A stretch of 64,000 nt of DNA, taken from assembly GCF_947507565.1 (NCBI RefSeq), contig NC_089194.1, forward strand, positions 1,674,001 to 1,738,000. The letters run 5' to 3'. The stretch comes from Oscarella lobularis (taxonomy: Eukaryota > Porifera > Homoscleromorpha > Homosclerophorida > Oscarellidae). Below, in pieces: positions 46,874-61,800 of this stretch. Below the pieces are notes generated by a model. It was given only the letters and a program-made list of their open reading frames with translations. It ran no database searches and was not told the origin of the DNA. Each line of letters begins with the position of its first letter. Positions within the stretch are counted from its first letter, which is position 1. A program made the position numbers and the translations under genes.

Positions 46874-49800
46874 CTAACTCATTTTGCACGTTTGAGAACC
46901 GCCATAATCGTTACCGGCGGCGTTACCGCCGCCGCTCACGCGCTTTTTCTTTTCCTCGACCTCGTCGCCCGCAATCAACTTCTGCACGTAGGGAAGCCAC
47001 TTGAGAATGCTCGGTTCGCTACGCATCCACTCCAAAAACGCGGACAACCCTATCAGCTTCTTAGTCCTGGCCTGAAAATGTGCAATTAGGGAGGGAGTGT
47101 GCAAAGGGCGGGTTTGGGGTTTGGATAATCGATGACGTACTACCGTATAAATTAAAAATTACTAATTATATTTGAATACCTTTTTGAAGCAACGCTCCAC
47201 GGCCAATTCGACTTTGGGACCGATTGTTGGAAAGGCTGTTTCTTCGTCTACCGACTTGCATAGCTGCAAGAGAATTCGTTAAATAATTATTAGCTAATTA
47301 GGGTTTCCTCTTCTTACGAGATTAGCGTCTTGCGTGAAAGCGGCGATCCTCTGACGATCGGCGTATCCAAAAGCGTCCGAAACCAAATTAAAAATATCTA
47401 TGAAACACGTATCGTTGTCTACGTAGGTAGGGGGGAGGGAGAAAGAAGTTGCGTACATCGATACTTGTCCTCCACGTGACTCTGGCACAAAATCGTCATG
47501 CAAATTTTAAAAGAGAGAACGGATATTCGACCGGAACGGGACCTGCGGTGTGTGAACGTATATTGGACGACGCGATTACGTTATTTTTCATCTTACGCGT
47601 CGTAGGATTTTAAAAGCCAGGTGAGAAGCATGTCGGTGCACTTGTGAACGTCGATCTTCGCCCGCGTTTTGTCGCTCACATTTTGATAGATGACGGATAG
47701 AACGTTTCCGAGTTCTAGACATCCAATCGTCGCCTTATTCTGCTCGCTGAGACCGTACTTTTCAGCCGATTCGATCAACGTGGGCAAATCGACGAAATTC
47801 ACTGCGCGCAATAAAAAACCCAATCTAGATTTTTTTAAATGATTAATTATCTTCTTACGGCAACATTTATTCACGACGCTTCGCAATTTCATCGCCGTCC
47901 GATAGCCCGGGTGCTTGTTCCTCGAATCGAACTTGGAAAAGACTTCGCTCAATTCGGGATGATCCCACTGAGTCACGTCCATCGCAGCACTAAAAAAACA
48001 AAGCCTTATTATTTTTACTTCTACCTTAGATATGGACGTTACTTGACAAAGTACGGGACCCCAGCAGATGTTTCAACTCGAATCCAACCGGATGGAAGTT
48101 CTAGAAGACAATCAATATTAAATTTAAAAGGGATAATGATTTATCCTATACCTGGTATAGGAAATGATCGTTGAGTTTCGAAGTTGGCTAGTTGTCTTTT
48201 TATGACTTTTCCGCGATTCGTTGCCCGACCCACGTCGTGAGCGAGACGACGTTTGAGAGACGTCATTTCGTCGGTCGTCTTTTCGGGAATTTCTAAACCT
48301 TTTTTCTGCTGCTTAGCAACGGAAAGTTCGAGATCGCTCATCAGGGACTTCAATTTTTCCACGTCCGGGTTTATTATCTTAGACAAAAAATTTTAACGAA
48401 GACTTTTTTCGAGGAGACGGAATTACCTCTTCCATTTCTTGATCTTGTCGTTTCAACGATGCAAGATCATTAGAGACGGGATCTTGACTCTTGAGTCGCA
48501 CTTCAAAGGAATCCATGCAAGCCTTCAACTCGACACAAGTATCCTAAAAATTAATCCACGATAAATTAAATTAAAATAGATTTTTTATTTATTTAATCTC
48601 GGACCTGCCAGTTTTGCAACTCGTTTATCGCCTCGTCTAACTGCTTCTCGTATTGATTCGATTTCTCGTGTATCTCCTCCCAATTTCGTCCCATTTCGCC
48701 GTGAACGCGTCGAATCGATTCAACGACCGACCTATCGTCGTCCGCTCCGCCTTTATCCTCGTCCAAAACTCGTTTCCCGTCGGAAAGAAAGCGCTCCACC
48801 TCCGCTTCCCTAGCCGCAAGCCGAGGCTTAAATCCCTTGAAAAAAAAAAACCCAAGTAATCATGATATATATAAAAAAATTAAAAATTAATTCTGTACCG
48901 CTGTTTCTCCCACGTGAAGTTCTCGTTGAATTTTCACCGTATCTACGTCCCCCGCTATCGGATGAGCCAATATGTAATCCATTCTCTTCGCCATCTCCGA
49001 CAGCCAACTCATCAACGACGCCATCTCGCGCAAAAGCCGCTGTCTCTTGATGCGAGGATCGCCCAGTTCGCCTCGACGCGACTCGATCGTCATCTTAACG
49101 TCGTCCCACGCTTTTTGCATGGAGATCATGCGCGAGTCGAGCGAACTCGTGTCGACAAGGGAGTGACTCAGTTCGGTCAGACTCTCCCCGGCGGCGAGGA
49201 TTCCAACGAGGGCTTGCTGCTGAGATTCTAATTCCGATTGAAGTTGAACGAGCTAAACGAAATTTAGACGAGTACTAATTCGATTTTTAATTGTCTACTT
49301 TTTTTCTTTCTTCTTCTTGGACGTTGGGATCTTCGTCAAGAGTGAGAGGCGGGTCGATTTCGTCTACTTTCATTCGAATGCCGTTGAGCCACGTGTGAAG
49401 ACGAAAGACGCCGTCTAGATACTGTTCCCATTGAATGCGAAGATCGGATAACTCCGTGGGCCTCTTAGCCAAACTAAAACCGAAATAAAATCGTTAATTC
49501 CCACGCAGAAAGTCTCCCACTTCTCTTTTATTTCTCCCCAGTGGATTTCCGCTCCTTCCATCCAATCCTTCAACGGCTGAGTGTTCTCCGCGCGATAATC
49601 GACCGCGAGCCTTTTCCCAGTCCCCATAACGCCCTCGAACGCCTTTTGATTCGTTTCCAAATCTTCAGCCAAAGCCTAGAACAGAACAGAGTCTCCCACA
49701 ACGACAATATTTAAATTCTCTCGCACTTCAATCGCTTCTTTTTCCTTGTCCACCGCTTTGAGAGGTTCGACGCTGCTCTCTCGAACGCGAGGCTTTAGGC

Positions 49801-52800
49801 GCTCTTCGAACGTTTCGAGACGACGCGTCCAGCCGTGTTTCTCCCTCGCGAAATTCTCCCACGTGGGTCGCAGTGAACGAAGCGACGATCTGCGATCGGC
49901 GAGCAACGAGGGAAAACTCTCCCAGGACGTTTTCAACTGATTCAACCTTCAGAAAAACGTGAAATTTCGTTAAAGAGTGATCTCGTTTTGAGAATTTACT
50001 TTGAACGTATTGATGAAGCTTCGTCTGACGTTTCGCCGAAAACGTCGAGAAGCTTTGCTCCGCTATTCGCGAGATGTTCGTAGACTTTGACCTTGCCTTG
50101 AAGCTCTCTTTCGATTTTCTACCAAAGCAAAAAAAATCATCAGTGTAAAACTAAATGTGCGATCGTTGTTGCGCATCATTTTTTTTTTCTGAGGAACCCT
50201 CTCCCCCCATATATACAAAAATTTGCGGCGGAACGCTGATTATCCTAGATGGTATTTCCTCTATTATACATACCTGAGTTTCCTCCAGTTTTCGATCCAC
50301 TTCGGCGACTTCACCGACGATTAAAGAACGCGAGAGACTGCTTCTCGCTTTAACCGCCCACTCTAGGAAATCATCAACGGCTAGACAATAATGCACGGGC
50401 GTCTCGACCGCCGGCAAAGAGCGCGGATCCTCGAAAACAGAGCCAAGAACAGTAGCTACGTCAAGAGCCTAGAAAAATCGTCAATAGACACTACATAGGA
50501 ACGATAGACGTACGTGGCTTACTGCGACTGGGAAGACGGGTTTCTTAGATGATGGATCCGATAAGGATGCCGTGTCCAAAGCGCGTTTGACGCGCTTCCA
50601 CGTCGTTTCGATTTCAGCGAGTTCTCCGCCGCAGCCTTTGAGTTGTTCGGCTAGAGCGAGAAGTTCGTGTTTGTGCGAGCGTTCCACGTCGAATTGGAGT
50701 TCAAGATCCTTGATTATATCGTTAGATTTTTTGGAATTTTTGTTTTTCTGTTACCTTGAGGGTATTTGGGGAGATTTGGCCTTGGGCTGCCGTTTCAATT
50801 TCCGCCAATCGTGACGTCAAATTCGTATGGATTCGATCGAATTTCGCTTTCAAAACGTCCGATTTTGGACGATTGATTATGACGTCAAAATATGCCAATT
50901 TTCGAAGGAGGATAAGCTCGAGTTGATACCAACGATTCTCAAGGGAAAGCCATCTAATAACACGAACTAATATTAGAGAAAAAGTACGGAATTTCGACAG
51001 CGTACGTCTGTTTGACGGAAACAACTTGAGTCGATCCTTCGTGCCCCTTCAAGAGAAGTCGATTCGAAGTCTCTTTCGCCGCGTAAAGATCCGTTTTCTT
51101 CCCATCAAATTGAACCTTGAGTTCCTAGAAAAAATTCAAGGGGTCGTCCAAATTAAATGAGTTTGATTGATAGTCGCACTTCTAGTTCCCTGAGCTTTTC
51201 TGTTGCTTCAGCCGAAGCGATATCCTTTGTCGCAGTACTAGCCTTCACTTCGAGCATGTCAAGCCACGCGGTCAACGAAGCGGCGCTCTCCTGGAAGGCG
51301 GACACAGCAGCGGGCGAAATCCCAGACCCAGGCCTCGAAGATAACTAAAAAACAACGCTAATAAACTAACTATCATTCCACGTGCGAAAGGAATGAATGA
51401 CAATGCCAGTGAGGGCGTTTAAACGTCAATCTGTCAATCTCTGTCAATGCCAATCAATGTCACTGTAGGCCTAAACGTCAATCTTTCAATCTGTCAATGT
51501 CAACGTCAATGCTTTTATATTGCGCGAGCAAAGAGGTGATATCAGCGATGCGTCTGCTCTACTTACCGCTCTGGAAAGATGATCTATTCGTGAACTGACG
51601 CTCAGCACCCGTTGCTTCAGTTTTCTATCCGTCGTCCGTTCCTTGCCTCCTCCTCGAGCGCAAATCCTATTCGCTCCGATTCTCGCTGCTTCGAAATTCC
51701 CCTGCCTCTGCTTCAAATTCGTTCGAAGCTCCTCAATGACTTCGTCATTATGTTCGCTTCGCTCCAGCGTTCCCATGGCGTCAGATATCCAACTCTCGAC
51801 CGTTTTGAGGTGAGAGTGAACGGTGACGACCGCCTGGTGCATGGAGGCGAGATCGCGCTGACGATCCTCCACGTTGCGAAGGACCGTTTCGAAGCGACGA
51901 CGCAATTGGCTCACAGAACCGTCCGGCTGCAAATAATATGACGTCAAAAAATCGTACGGAGTTGCTACGCTCACGTGGGTAAATTCTGGGCTTCCGGAGA
52001 GGTCTCCGCTTCCGGAAACGGAGACGAGTTCGTCTAGAGTCGGTCGACATTTTCTGAGCTTAGCTGAGTGACTCTAGAAGGAGAAAAATAGTAAAATGAA
52101 TATTTTTGGCTGGTTGTCTTGCTTTGAATCGCTCCAATTGTTGACTGACAGCCTCTAGGTCGGACGAACAAGGCTGAGGACTCGCCAATTCTTTCTCGAC
52201 GACCGCTAGAACGGCTTCAATATCTTCAACACCCTAGAGAAGAAATATCACATGATTTAATGACCGTGGACTCGCCCACTGACCCCCGTTTTCGTTGGGG
52301 AACCGTCCTACAAGAAAAGACATCGAAAATCAATACTTTTCATGAAGCAATTCTTACGAAATAATCTCCAGGGCCTGGGAAAGGTTTCGCGTGCAAGGGA
52401 CTCGGCGATCGGAATCCCTGTTCGGTTACCATGAGAACCGACGTCAAAGGCGACGAAATCATCATCGATTCCGAAACAACGAATACCTACAAAAGCAGCG
52501 ACGTCAAAAAGTCAAAATTCGACATATAACCAAGGGTTACGTCGGTGGGATTTTTCTCCAGACGTTCGAGCAAGTCTTTGAGATCGTTCCAGCACGTCAA
52601 AAACAATTCAAGTCCTTTTAGAAGAGCCGTGGCAGCTGGACTACCCGTGGGCGAATTTTCCACGTATTCTTTTCCTTTCGCTACGATTTTCGTAACGGTT
52701 GCCTCACACGTTGAAGAGCGATCAAGCAAAGCCTTATTAATCATAAAGAAAAAATCAATAATCGAGTAAATTATTCAATGTTCTTACGTTCCAATCGCTG

Positions 52801-55800
52801 CTATCGTCGAAAGACCTGATATCCTGCTCGAGACTCATCATACTCTTCTGTAAACTCTTTAGTTCCGTGTGGAAGTCTTCTAGATCCTAGAAAAAGAGTT
52901 CTGCGCACCTCTCGTTCACTCTACGCGCGAATTGCACCGCTATCGCCTTCTGGACGTTCTCCTCTCGCGTTGCCATGACGCGTTTCATCGATTCCCATCG
53001 ATTATTGACTCCCTCCAACTGGGGTCTCTGATACTCGTTCGCCGTACGATTCACCTCGGCCAGATCGCTTTCGCGCGCCGAGACTTGCCGCTGCAAATTC
53101 TACAGAAACAAAAAAGTCGTGCATCACGACGTGGCAAGGGATTCCTATCCCTATCACCATCAAATTCGCCATCTGTATCTGCAACGCGGCCATTTCGCAA
53201 CCCTCGTGAACCGACGCTTCGTCCAGCTTCTCCGCATTGGCGAGCAAGACGAGCACGCCGCTCATTCGCGCTCTCCACGCCTGTCCGCGTTCCTGGTGTC
53301 CTTTCAAGCGACGCTGCTTACCCTCTACCTCCTCCTTTAGCGCGTTATACGACTCGTTCAGCGATTCCAACGTCGAATGGGCGCTCGATCGACGAAAATC
53401 CGGCCATTCCGCCGACAAAAACGTCGACGTATCGTTCAGATTACGCAGCTCTTCGTCGTGTATAGCCAAGTCGTCTTGCAGAGCCTTAAAGAGACCGAAT
53501 CGTTTGAATATCTACGTTTACGTTGGCTTGGTTACTCGGAGAACGGTGAGAGTTTCTTCGACGAGAACGCGATCGTCCATTGGCGGATCGTTGTCGTCGA
53601 GACGACTCTGGGCTTCGCGTTGCCACGCGGAAAACCCCGCGAGTGCCGTCAAAAATTCCTTAATAGTTCATCTCGAATTTTTAATGAAAAAAATTTCCCT
53701 ATTACCGATTTTTCCGTCATTTTGTTCTCGAGTTCGCGAACTTTTTCTTCGACCGCCGACCAGCTGTTGTTTAATCGCAACATTTTGACGCGCAACGACG
53801 CCGAAGACGGCGTATTTCCCGACGTTTCGATCAGCTCGTCGGCCAAACGATTCACCTGATCATGAACGCGATTCTGATCCTCGAATTCGCGACAGCACGC
53901 GTCCAATTCCGTCTGAAATTCGCGACCTAATTTCATCTTATCCAATTTCTTCTCCGTCGCCGATAGGAAGTCCGTAAGGTCTTCGACTTGGACGTAGAAG
54001 TCGCGAACGCGTTCGAGCGCGTCGGAGGATTCCTTGACGCGTTTTGAGGCCAAGCCGCACGCCGCTTCCCATCGATCGTTAATCTGAGAACAGTATATTG
54101 ATGAATTATTGATTTTTGAATTGATTTTTTAACTTGTTCGACGTCTCGTTCGATTGCAGCTAAATTTTCGCCGCCAGTTCCCGACAATTCTTTAATCGCT
54201 TGCTCTCCTAAGTCGTTCAGGTGATCCATATCGGGATGGCGAGACGCGACGCCCTTTTGAATCGCCTAGAGGAGAAATGAGTGTACTGTTACCCCTTGGC
54301 GTTCTTCCTTACGTTCCATTTTTCGCACTGCTCGTGTAGAACGTCCACGTCGGCGTTTATATCCACCGGCTTTCGTAGCTGCTCCTCCTGGGGACCGAGC
54401 CACGAGAAAACGACGAGACACGCGTGAGCGAAGGCGTTCTGCGACGAACTCGCCGCCGCGCTGCTTGTCAATTTCATCAGGGTCATTTGCAATTGAGATT
54501 CCTTCATGCGAACCTAGAGGAAATAAGAGAAATAAAATTAATATTGATTGACGCTCTAATTGACACTGACAGATCGACAGATTGACGTTTGATTGACACA
54601 AACGGATCTATTTATTACTTGCCTTTGATTCGCCGCTTTCCCAGTGTCGCTTCAACGTCGCCACGTCTCTCGCCAGACTCACAGACTCCGCAGAGCGGCT
54701 CAAAAAATCGTCGCAGCTCTCATGCAACGCCTTATACTCGGCTCGCTTCATTTCCATTTCCTCCGCGATAACCTTTGCGAAATTTCGCGTAGAAAAAGAA
54801 GCGAATGTTCTACGCGCTTTACCGAATGCGCTTCGATTTGAGACTTGAGTCGCGCGACGTCCGATTCTTCGACTTTTTCCATGAGAGCTTGGTCGACTTT
54901 GAGAATCCAGAACTGCATGTCTTGCATCTGCGTGCACAGATCTCGCAGCTGTTGCATGGCCAATTCCAAGGCTTTCTGATGAGCCGAAACCTTGTGGGGA
55001 AAAAGATCAAACCTGTTAAGGACTTTGAGTCGATTTTTTACCCGTTCCCCTGCTTCTCTATATCGAGCTTTGATTTCGTGCAACGTTTCTTGAAGATCGG
55101 ATCCGCCTTCTCCTCCGGAATCGTCGTCATCGTCGCCGGAATCGGAGGAATTGTCGTCATCGTCGTCGTCACTCGAATCCCCGTCTCCTCGTCGTCTCCG
55201 ATAGATCCCAGTCGCTTTCAAAAGCGGTCGCGCCAGCTGGAGAATCGATTGCAACGAGTCGCGATGCAGCAAGACATCAGCGTGAAGTTTCTAAGGGGAG
55301 AAAATACATTTTATTCGCGAATTTAAATCGTTGGTAATTTTAAAACTCGGCCAAGACCATTTAAAAATCGTCTGTTACACTCTCTTACCTGATGTTTTTC
55401 CAGCTGATCTGCGAGCGCTTCGAGATCAGCCGCCGGCTTTTCCTGATCCTCCAAAATGAGATCCATATCGTCGAGCCACGCGACGAAATCCTCGATTTTC
55501 GCTTGAAGCTTTTCCGCGACGCCCGCCGCCTTTTCCAGCGTTCTCCTCTTGATTTCGACCTCGCGATAGACGGTGTGAAACGATTGGCTGACGGACGCGG
55601 AGCTCATGACTATTTCCGTGATGTGTCCCTCTGTTGAATCCGAGAGCTTGTGAGCCGCTGAGCTAATCGAATCAAGGAAGACTTGCTTCAGCTTCAAATC
55701 CCCAAAACATTTCTAAAAAAAATATGTACCAAATTTAAATTTTATTTAGAGTCTTTCATATAGAATAGTTTGTTTTTTTCTTACGTTTAAGTCTTCTAGC

Positions 55801-58800
55801 ATGAGAGATATCGCTGAGCTTCCTTCTCCTATGGCTTGGCTTGGGATTTGAGTGCTTAGCCACTGGTGAACGGTGGCTAGCCAATCGCGGAGTTCCACTA
55901 TAGCGGTGAGAACTTCGCTTGGACTTTCCAACACGAAACCAACAGCCACAACTCCCTTAGAAAAACACATATTTGAAAATCAATAATCCCATTGATTTTT
56001 TCACCTCTTGCCCGGATTGTTGCGTCACGGCAGCGTGAAGAACGCTCTGATGTTCTTCGCATCGCTTCTGCACGTCGTCGCAAAATTCGCTCAAATAATC
56101 GGCCTCCTGTACAAGCACGACGACGTCATCGTCTACGTCACCCAGGCAACTGTCCGCCAACGTATGCGCAGTCTTCAAAACCGATTCGATGCTGAATCGA
56201 CGCATTTTGAGCTCGTCCAATCGCGTCCCGCATTTTTCCAACTCTTCGGACGCCGCCTGTTGATCGCCGGCGGCGAGACGCTCCTGTCTCACGCTCTGCT
56301 GCATTAGAAGCCATTTTTCCACGGTCTGAAGCCAGCACTTGAGCTTAGACACTTCCTGCATGAGCTGATCCTTATTCAAAGCGCTGTACTCGCTCTGACG
56401 AGAACGATCGTCGATTTTGTGCTTTATTGCGTCGTAGCGAGCGCGAATCGAGTCGATTTCCGCCGTAATTTGCGACGGGCTGCCGCACAGGGCGCTAAGC
56501 TTCGCGCCAAGAGTCCCAAGAAGCTCCACGTCGGTCACGCCGCGTTCAAAGTCGCTAACAAAGACCTAAAATTCAAAATAAAAGAAATATGTACACGTAG
56601 GATTACTATAATGTCTTGTACCTTGAATACTTCGGGATTTTTTTCCTCCACTTTCTCCTCCATATCGTCGATCCACGACAAAACGTTGCCTAAGTGAGCG
56701 TGGAACTTCCTAGACGCTTCCATTGCGCTTTCGAGAGCCTTTTCTCGCTTCGAACTCGCTTCCATTAACTCGTGTTCGACTTTTTCCAATTCCACGGCAT
56801 CGTCCGATAAGCCACGATCGCTCAGGTCTCTGCACACCTTTTCGAATTCCTGCAAGCGAGCCTCGTTGTCGTCCTGGAAATCCTGATAGAGAGGGAGCAA
56901 CGTAAGCGTCAAAAAATTAAGAAATAAATTAACAGAGAGTTAATATCGCTAACCCATTCTTCTCTAACGGAAAAACGGACCCAAGGAAATCCTCAACTAA
57001 GATCCTTCTACGTCTAATAGCTAAACTAACTTCCTATGTCGACTAAAAGAGGCTTATTATAAGAGGAGTCTAGAAAGGGATCAAATTAAGATATAAAAAA
57101 AAACAGGGACCCTCAACTAAGATTCCCTTACGTCTAATAGCTAAACTAACTTCCTCTAAAAGAGGCTTATTATAAGAGGAGTCAGTCTCTAAGGCTTTCA
57201 AAGTGGTTACGGTGTTCCCATACCATGTGACTCTCGATCTGCTGCTTCAGAACTTTCATTTCGGCCGAAGGAAGCTCCGTCTCGCTCAAACGCTCCATCT
57301 TCGCCGAAGCCCAAAGCCGGAGACTGCGCACCGCTTCGCGGAACTATTCAAACAATGCCTTCCATAAAAATATTTATTTTGAATTACAAACCTCGCCGCC
57401 GTCCGGCACCTTCGGGGGCGTCGTTTCGTCGAGCGGCGCTTGCTCTCGTTGAACGATTTCGATGATAACGGGCTCGTCTGGTTGGCTGGCGAGAGCGCGG
57501 TAATCCTTCTGAACAGCCTGGACTCTTTCCGTGAAGTAGGCCAATGAGGAGGGGGGTAAGTCCTTGCAAGAGTCGACTAGTTGCGATGGAAGACGTTCCA
57601 TGTCTGGGGATCGCGTAGCCAAGACGACGTCGAGTTCCTAGACACGGGAAATGTAATTGTCTCTTTATAAACGCTTTGGGCGTACTTTCCCGGCGATCTG
57701 CGTCGTTTCTAGCTGTTCTTTGACCTCTTGGCACCACTGCGAAAGGTTGTTAAGCGTCGAATCAAAGCGCTGGACTTTCTCAAGCATCTACAAGTCAAAA
57801 AGGTTCCCAGTTGTAATAGAAAAATATGTGTTCGTCTTCTCACCTCGCTAAATTGCTTGCTTTGACTGGAAAGACGAGCGTACTGCTCGTTCATCTCCTC
57901 CAATTTCTTATTGAATACGTCAGCGACTTCAGGATCGAGATGCGGAATAATAGTGGCTCCTTCTTCGGTCACCTCGCGAATAGAATCCTCATAGCTATTC
58001 AAATCGCTCTCCAACGACTTGAAGGAGAAAAAACATTCAGGAAAAGACCGAAGCAAGCTGCTTAACTCACCTTGCTCTCCTTCAACACAACCTCAACGGA
58101 TTTCTGCGCGTCAATTTGCTCTTTAGTCAAATCGGCGGCCAATTGATCAGCGTCGACGATCCACTCAACAACTTCCAAGATTTGCTGAGCGAAATTCGCC
58201 GCCTGGGACAGCGTCTCGTGTTCCTTGTCAGTGTCCGCCTTCAACGCCTTGTAGTGAGACAATTGCTCGTTCAGCTTCACGTTAAACACTTCCGCCGCAT
58301 CGGGATGATTCCTCTCGTCGCAGAAGGCGAGAAGAGTCGAAGCGAGGAACTCTAGACGATCGACGTGGACTCGTTGGCGCTCTAGACGCATTTGAAGTCG
58401 CTGGGGGAAAAAGAAGAGCAATGTTTAAAATTAAAAATCCTCCCCCCTTGTGTATGAGGTTCTTTTTTCTTACCTCACACTTATCCAACATATCGTCTAC
58501 GCTGCTTGACGTCGCGCTAATGTCTCGGTAGTCCGATTCCGCCACTTCTAATTCGGTCGCTATTTCGCTGCACAATTGGTCGAATTTTCGTAGAAGCGAT
58601 ATTTGATCGTCGCTCATTTCGGCGACGGCACCGGCGACGCCTTCGTTGTCCATTAGCATCGTATCTTCGGCGGCTGACGGGTGAACTTCCACGTTGATGA
58701 TGTCAAAAGTGACCATTCTTCGCTCCTCATCCGCCTAGAAAGACATCCAAGGTCTGGAGCCTCATCTAATCTCTCTTCTCACCCCAGATACGAGAACTCG

Positions 58801-61800
58801 TACATCCTGATAGCGATTCTGCAGCTCCGCGACTCGTTTCCGATACGTTCGAGCCGAATCCTCCTCAATATTCCCCTCAATATCGCGAAAAAATCGCAAA
58901 ACGTCTTCGAACTCGGCGGCGCGATCTTCCGCTTCAGTAATCAGCCCGTCGCGCCTCTCACTCTCGATTCCAGCGCTCACGATCCCCTCCATGCGCGCTA
59001 GCCACTCGAAAAAGGCGTCCGAATGTCTCTCGAATACCTCCACTTCCATGAGACGTTTCTCAAGTAGGGATCCGTTGTCTAAAAGAACGGAGAAGCGGCC
59101 GTTGAGCTCGACGAGTCGCTCGCGACACGCTTCGACGAATTCGCGATCCAAGTCGCTCATATCGGCGCGCGACGTGGCGTTCGCTTCGTCGACGGCGCGA
59201 CGCTGGGTCGCCACGCCGGCGCGGAATTCGCGGCACGTTTTGAGAGCCGTTTGAGCGGAGATGCCGTAGCCGAGAGGCGACTCCGCTATAGCGTCGAGCT
59301 GCTCTTCCGCCTTTCAAACATAAAACGAATTGAAGTACGTCTCTATAACTATGTTTGTGTATTGAGAAATTTATTGATGAGCTCTACGTCATTTCTACGT
59401 TGTATTAGGGCAAAGTGGCTAAGTATAAATAGATCCATTAATTAATTAATTAATTAATTAATTAATTAATGTCAATGTCAATCAGTTAATTAATGTCTGT
59501 CAATATCAATCAACGCCTATGTTAATCACTGTCAATTTTTTTTCTTGGGTAATTAGTTATAAACCAAGAAGAAACGTTTTGGAATTATCACGCGGCATTT
59601 CTACGTCATAATTGGGCAAAGATACGTTAATTAATGTCTGTCGATCTGTCAATGTCAATCAGGTATTTAATTAATTAATTAATAATCAATGCCTTTGTTT
59701 ATCATTTTTTTTCTTGGGTAATTTAGTTATAAACCAAGAAGAAACGTTTCGGAATTTACACGCGGCATGTATACTTTGGGAGCAGTTTGTGTAATAGTGT
59801 CAATCAACATCAGTGTCAGTGTCATCTCTCAACGTCAATTAATGCGTCAATCAACGTTAATATAGGGGAGCAGTGGCTTCTTTCTCTATACAAATGATTT
59901 CTTACCTGGGTGAGCCAATCCTGGGCATCCATGAGACTGCGTGCAAATGCCAGCGTCGCTTGGAGCTGATCCTTCTCCAGAGACAACTTCCCGTTGAGCG
60001 CGTCATAGTCGTTTCGCAGAGTCTCGTGTTTCGAGACGAGATCGCGCGACGATTGGAGAGCGGCTACGTGACGCGTGACGTCAGTCAAGTCGGCCTGATG
60101 CGAGAGAAGTTCGTCTCGAAACGCCTAAAAGGGAAAATCTCCCGAAAAATCAACAGAAACCCTAGTGTGTTTACCTGACACTGTTGAAATTGTTCTTCAA
60201 TTCCTTGAATTTGCGACGCAGCTTCGACTCGTTGTTTCAAATCGGCGAGCCAACTAACAAGGCCCTAAAAAATGAAGACAAGTGGATACTCTAACTCTGT
60301 ATTTAATTGTAATTCTTTACCTCGACTTCCTTCACTGTTTCCTCTAATCCTATTCCATCTGCTTCGACTTCTTTCCACTTGGAGGCGAGGGAGAGGCTCA
60401 GCTGGTTGAAATCTCGCAGTGCCGTCTCCATTTTTCGTTCGAGGCTCGCCGCTTGCTTGGGGAGACTTTGAGCGGCCACGGAATTCGACGAAATGGAGAG
60501 TTTCTTCACTTGAGCCTTACGATTCTCCAAATCTATTTCTATAACCTAGAAAAAACGAACCCTATTCTTTATTTTGAGAGTCGTATGCGACTTTTTCGCG
60601 TACTCTGAGTCTTCCTTTCGATTCTTCGTCCGCTTTCAATTGCACTCGTAAAACCTTTCGCGACGATTCGATCCAGGCGACGAGATCGTCGAGATTTTGA
60701 TCGAAATCGTTGATTTCTTGCCTCGCCGTTTCGAGAGACGTTCGCTTGGCGTTCAGAACGGACGTCACGTCGACGAGACGCTCGCGAACGGCGCGAAGAG
60801 GCTCCAAGTGAGCGGAATCGCGAACAGGGCAAAGGGAGAGACTGTCCAGACGTTTCTTATGAACACTGGACTCGGAGAGCCAATCCTGAGGAAACGTAGA
60901 TAAAGATACAAGCTATAGGAGGGTCTAGAGATCTCGTATCTCACCTCTAACTTACTGACTCTCCCAGAAACGTCGACAAAACTCCCGTCTTTCTGCTCAC
61001 ACGCTTCAACGTTCACGTCAATGACTCTAGCTTCTGTTTCGCTCAGCCACGACTCGATCTCTCTCACCGCTACGCCTATTTCGTTCCCAATGCCCTCCCC
61101 CTTCTCTTTCTCTTCGTCCAAATTGAGTCTCTGCCTCAGAACGACGTCGACGTCGGCCCAGCGTTGTTTTACGCTATCCAATTCCTTTTTCACGGTCTCC
61201 GCGCTTGGATCGTCGTGGATGATCTCGTTCCCAAGGGAACAAGCCATGTCGAAAGCATTTTGAAGCTCCTTTTGGCCCTCAGCTAGAGTCTAAAGCAAAA
61301 AATCACGTACGAATTTATGCATAATGAGTTTTTTACCTTGAACGTTGAAGCAACGGGCTCTGGAGGGTCTATTACGATTGTTTCTGCGTCGTCTAACCAG
61401 ACAAAGAGCTCCTCCATTTTTCCAGTGAATCTCTGCAAGTTGATCTAAAGAAATTTTCAAAATTTCGCCCCCTATTTCAATTAATTTTATTTATAGTTCC
61501 TGGTTATCATTACTATGAGTGTAGAGTATTATTAAAATCTTTTTTATTGTGTATTACAACTTATTTATTAACTATATAGCTGAATTAACCCGGCAATATT
61601 AAAATTTGTGAGAGGGCTCTTTTCTACTTATCCCCCAATTAATTATTTAATAAAATTAACTGGCTTAATCGTATGCATGGGTATTATAATAACTTTATTA
61701 GTTATTTATTGTTTCTTACTTGTGCTTTTTCCAATTTCCAGTTTCTCTCTTCGACGGTTTTTCGAAATTCGTCCCAATTCTTTTGAAAATCGTTCACGTT

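Noticed and set aside
52932-53859. Long plus-strand frames (160-183 codons) in the dystrophin region
   Set aside because: They are antisense shadows of spectrin-repeat exons, whose codon pattern keeps the opposite strand open.
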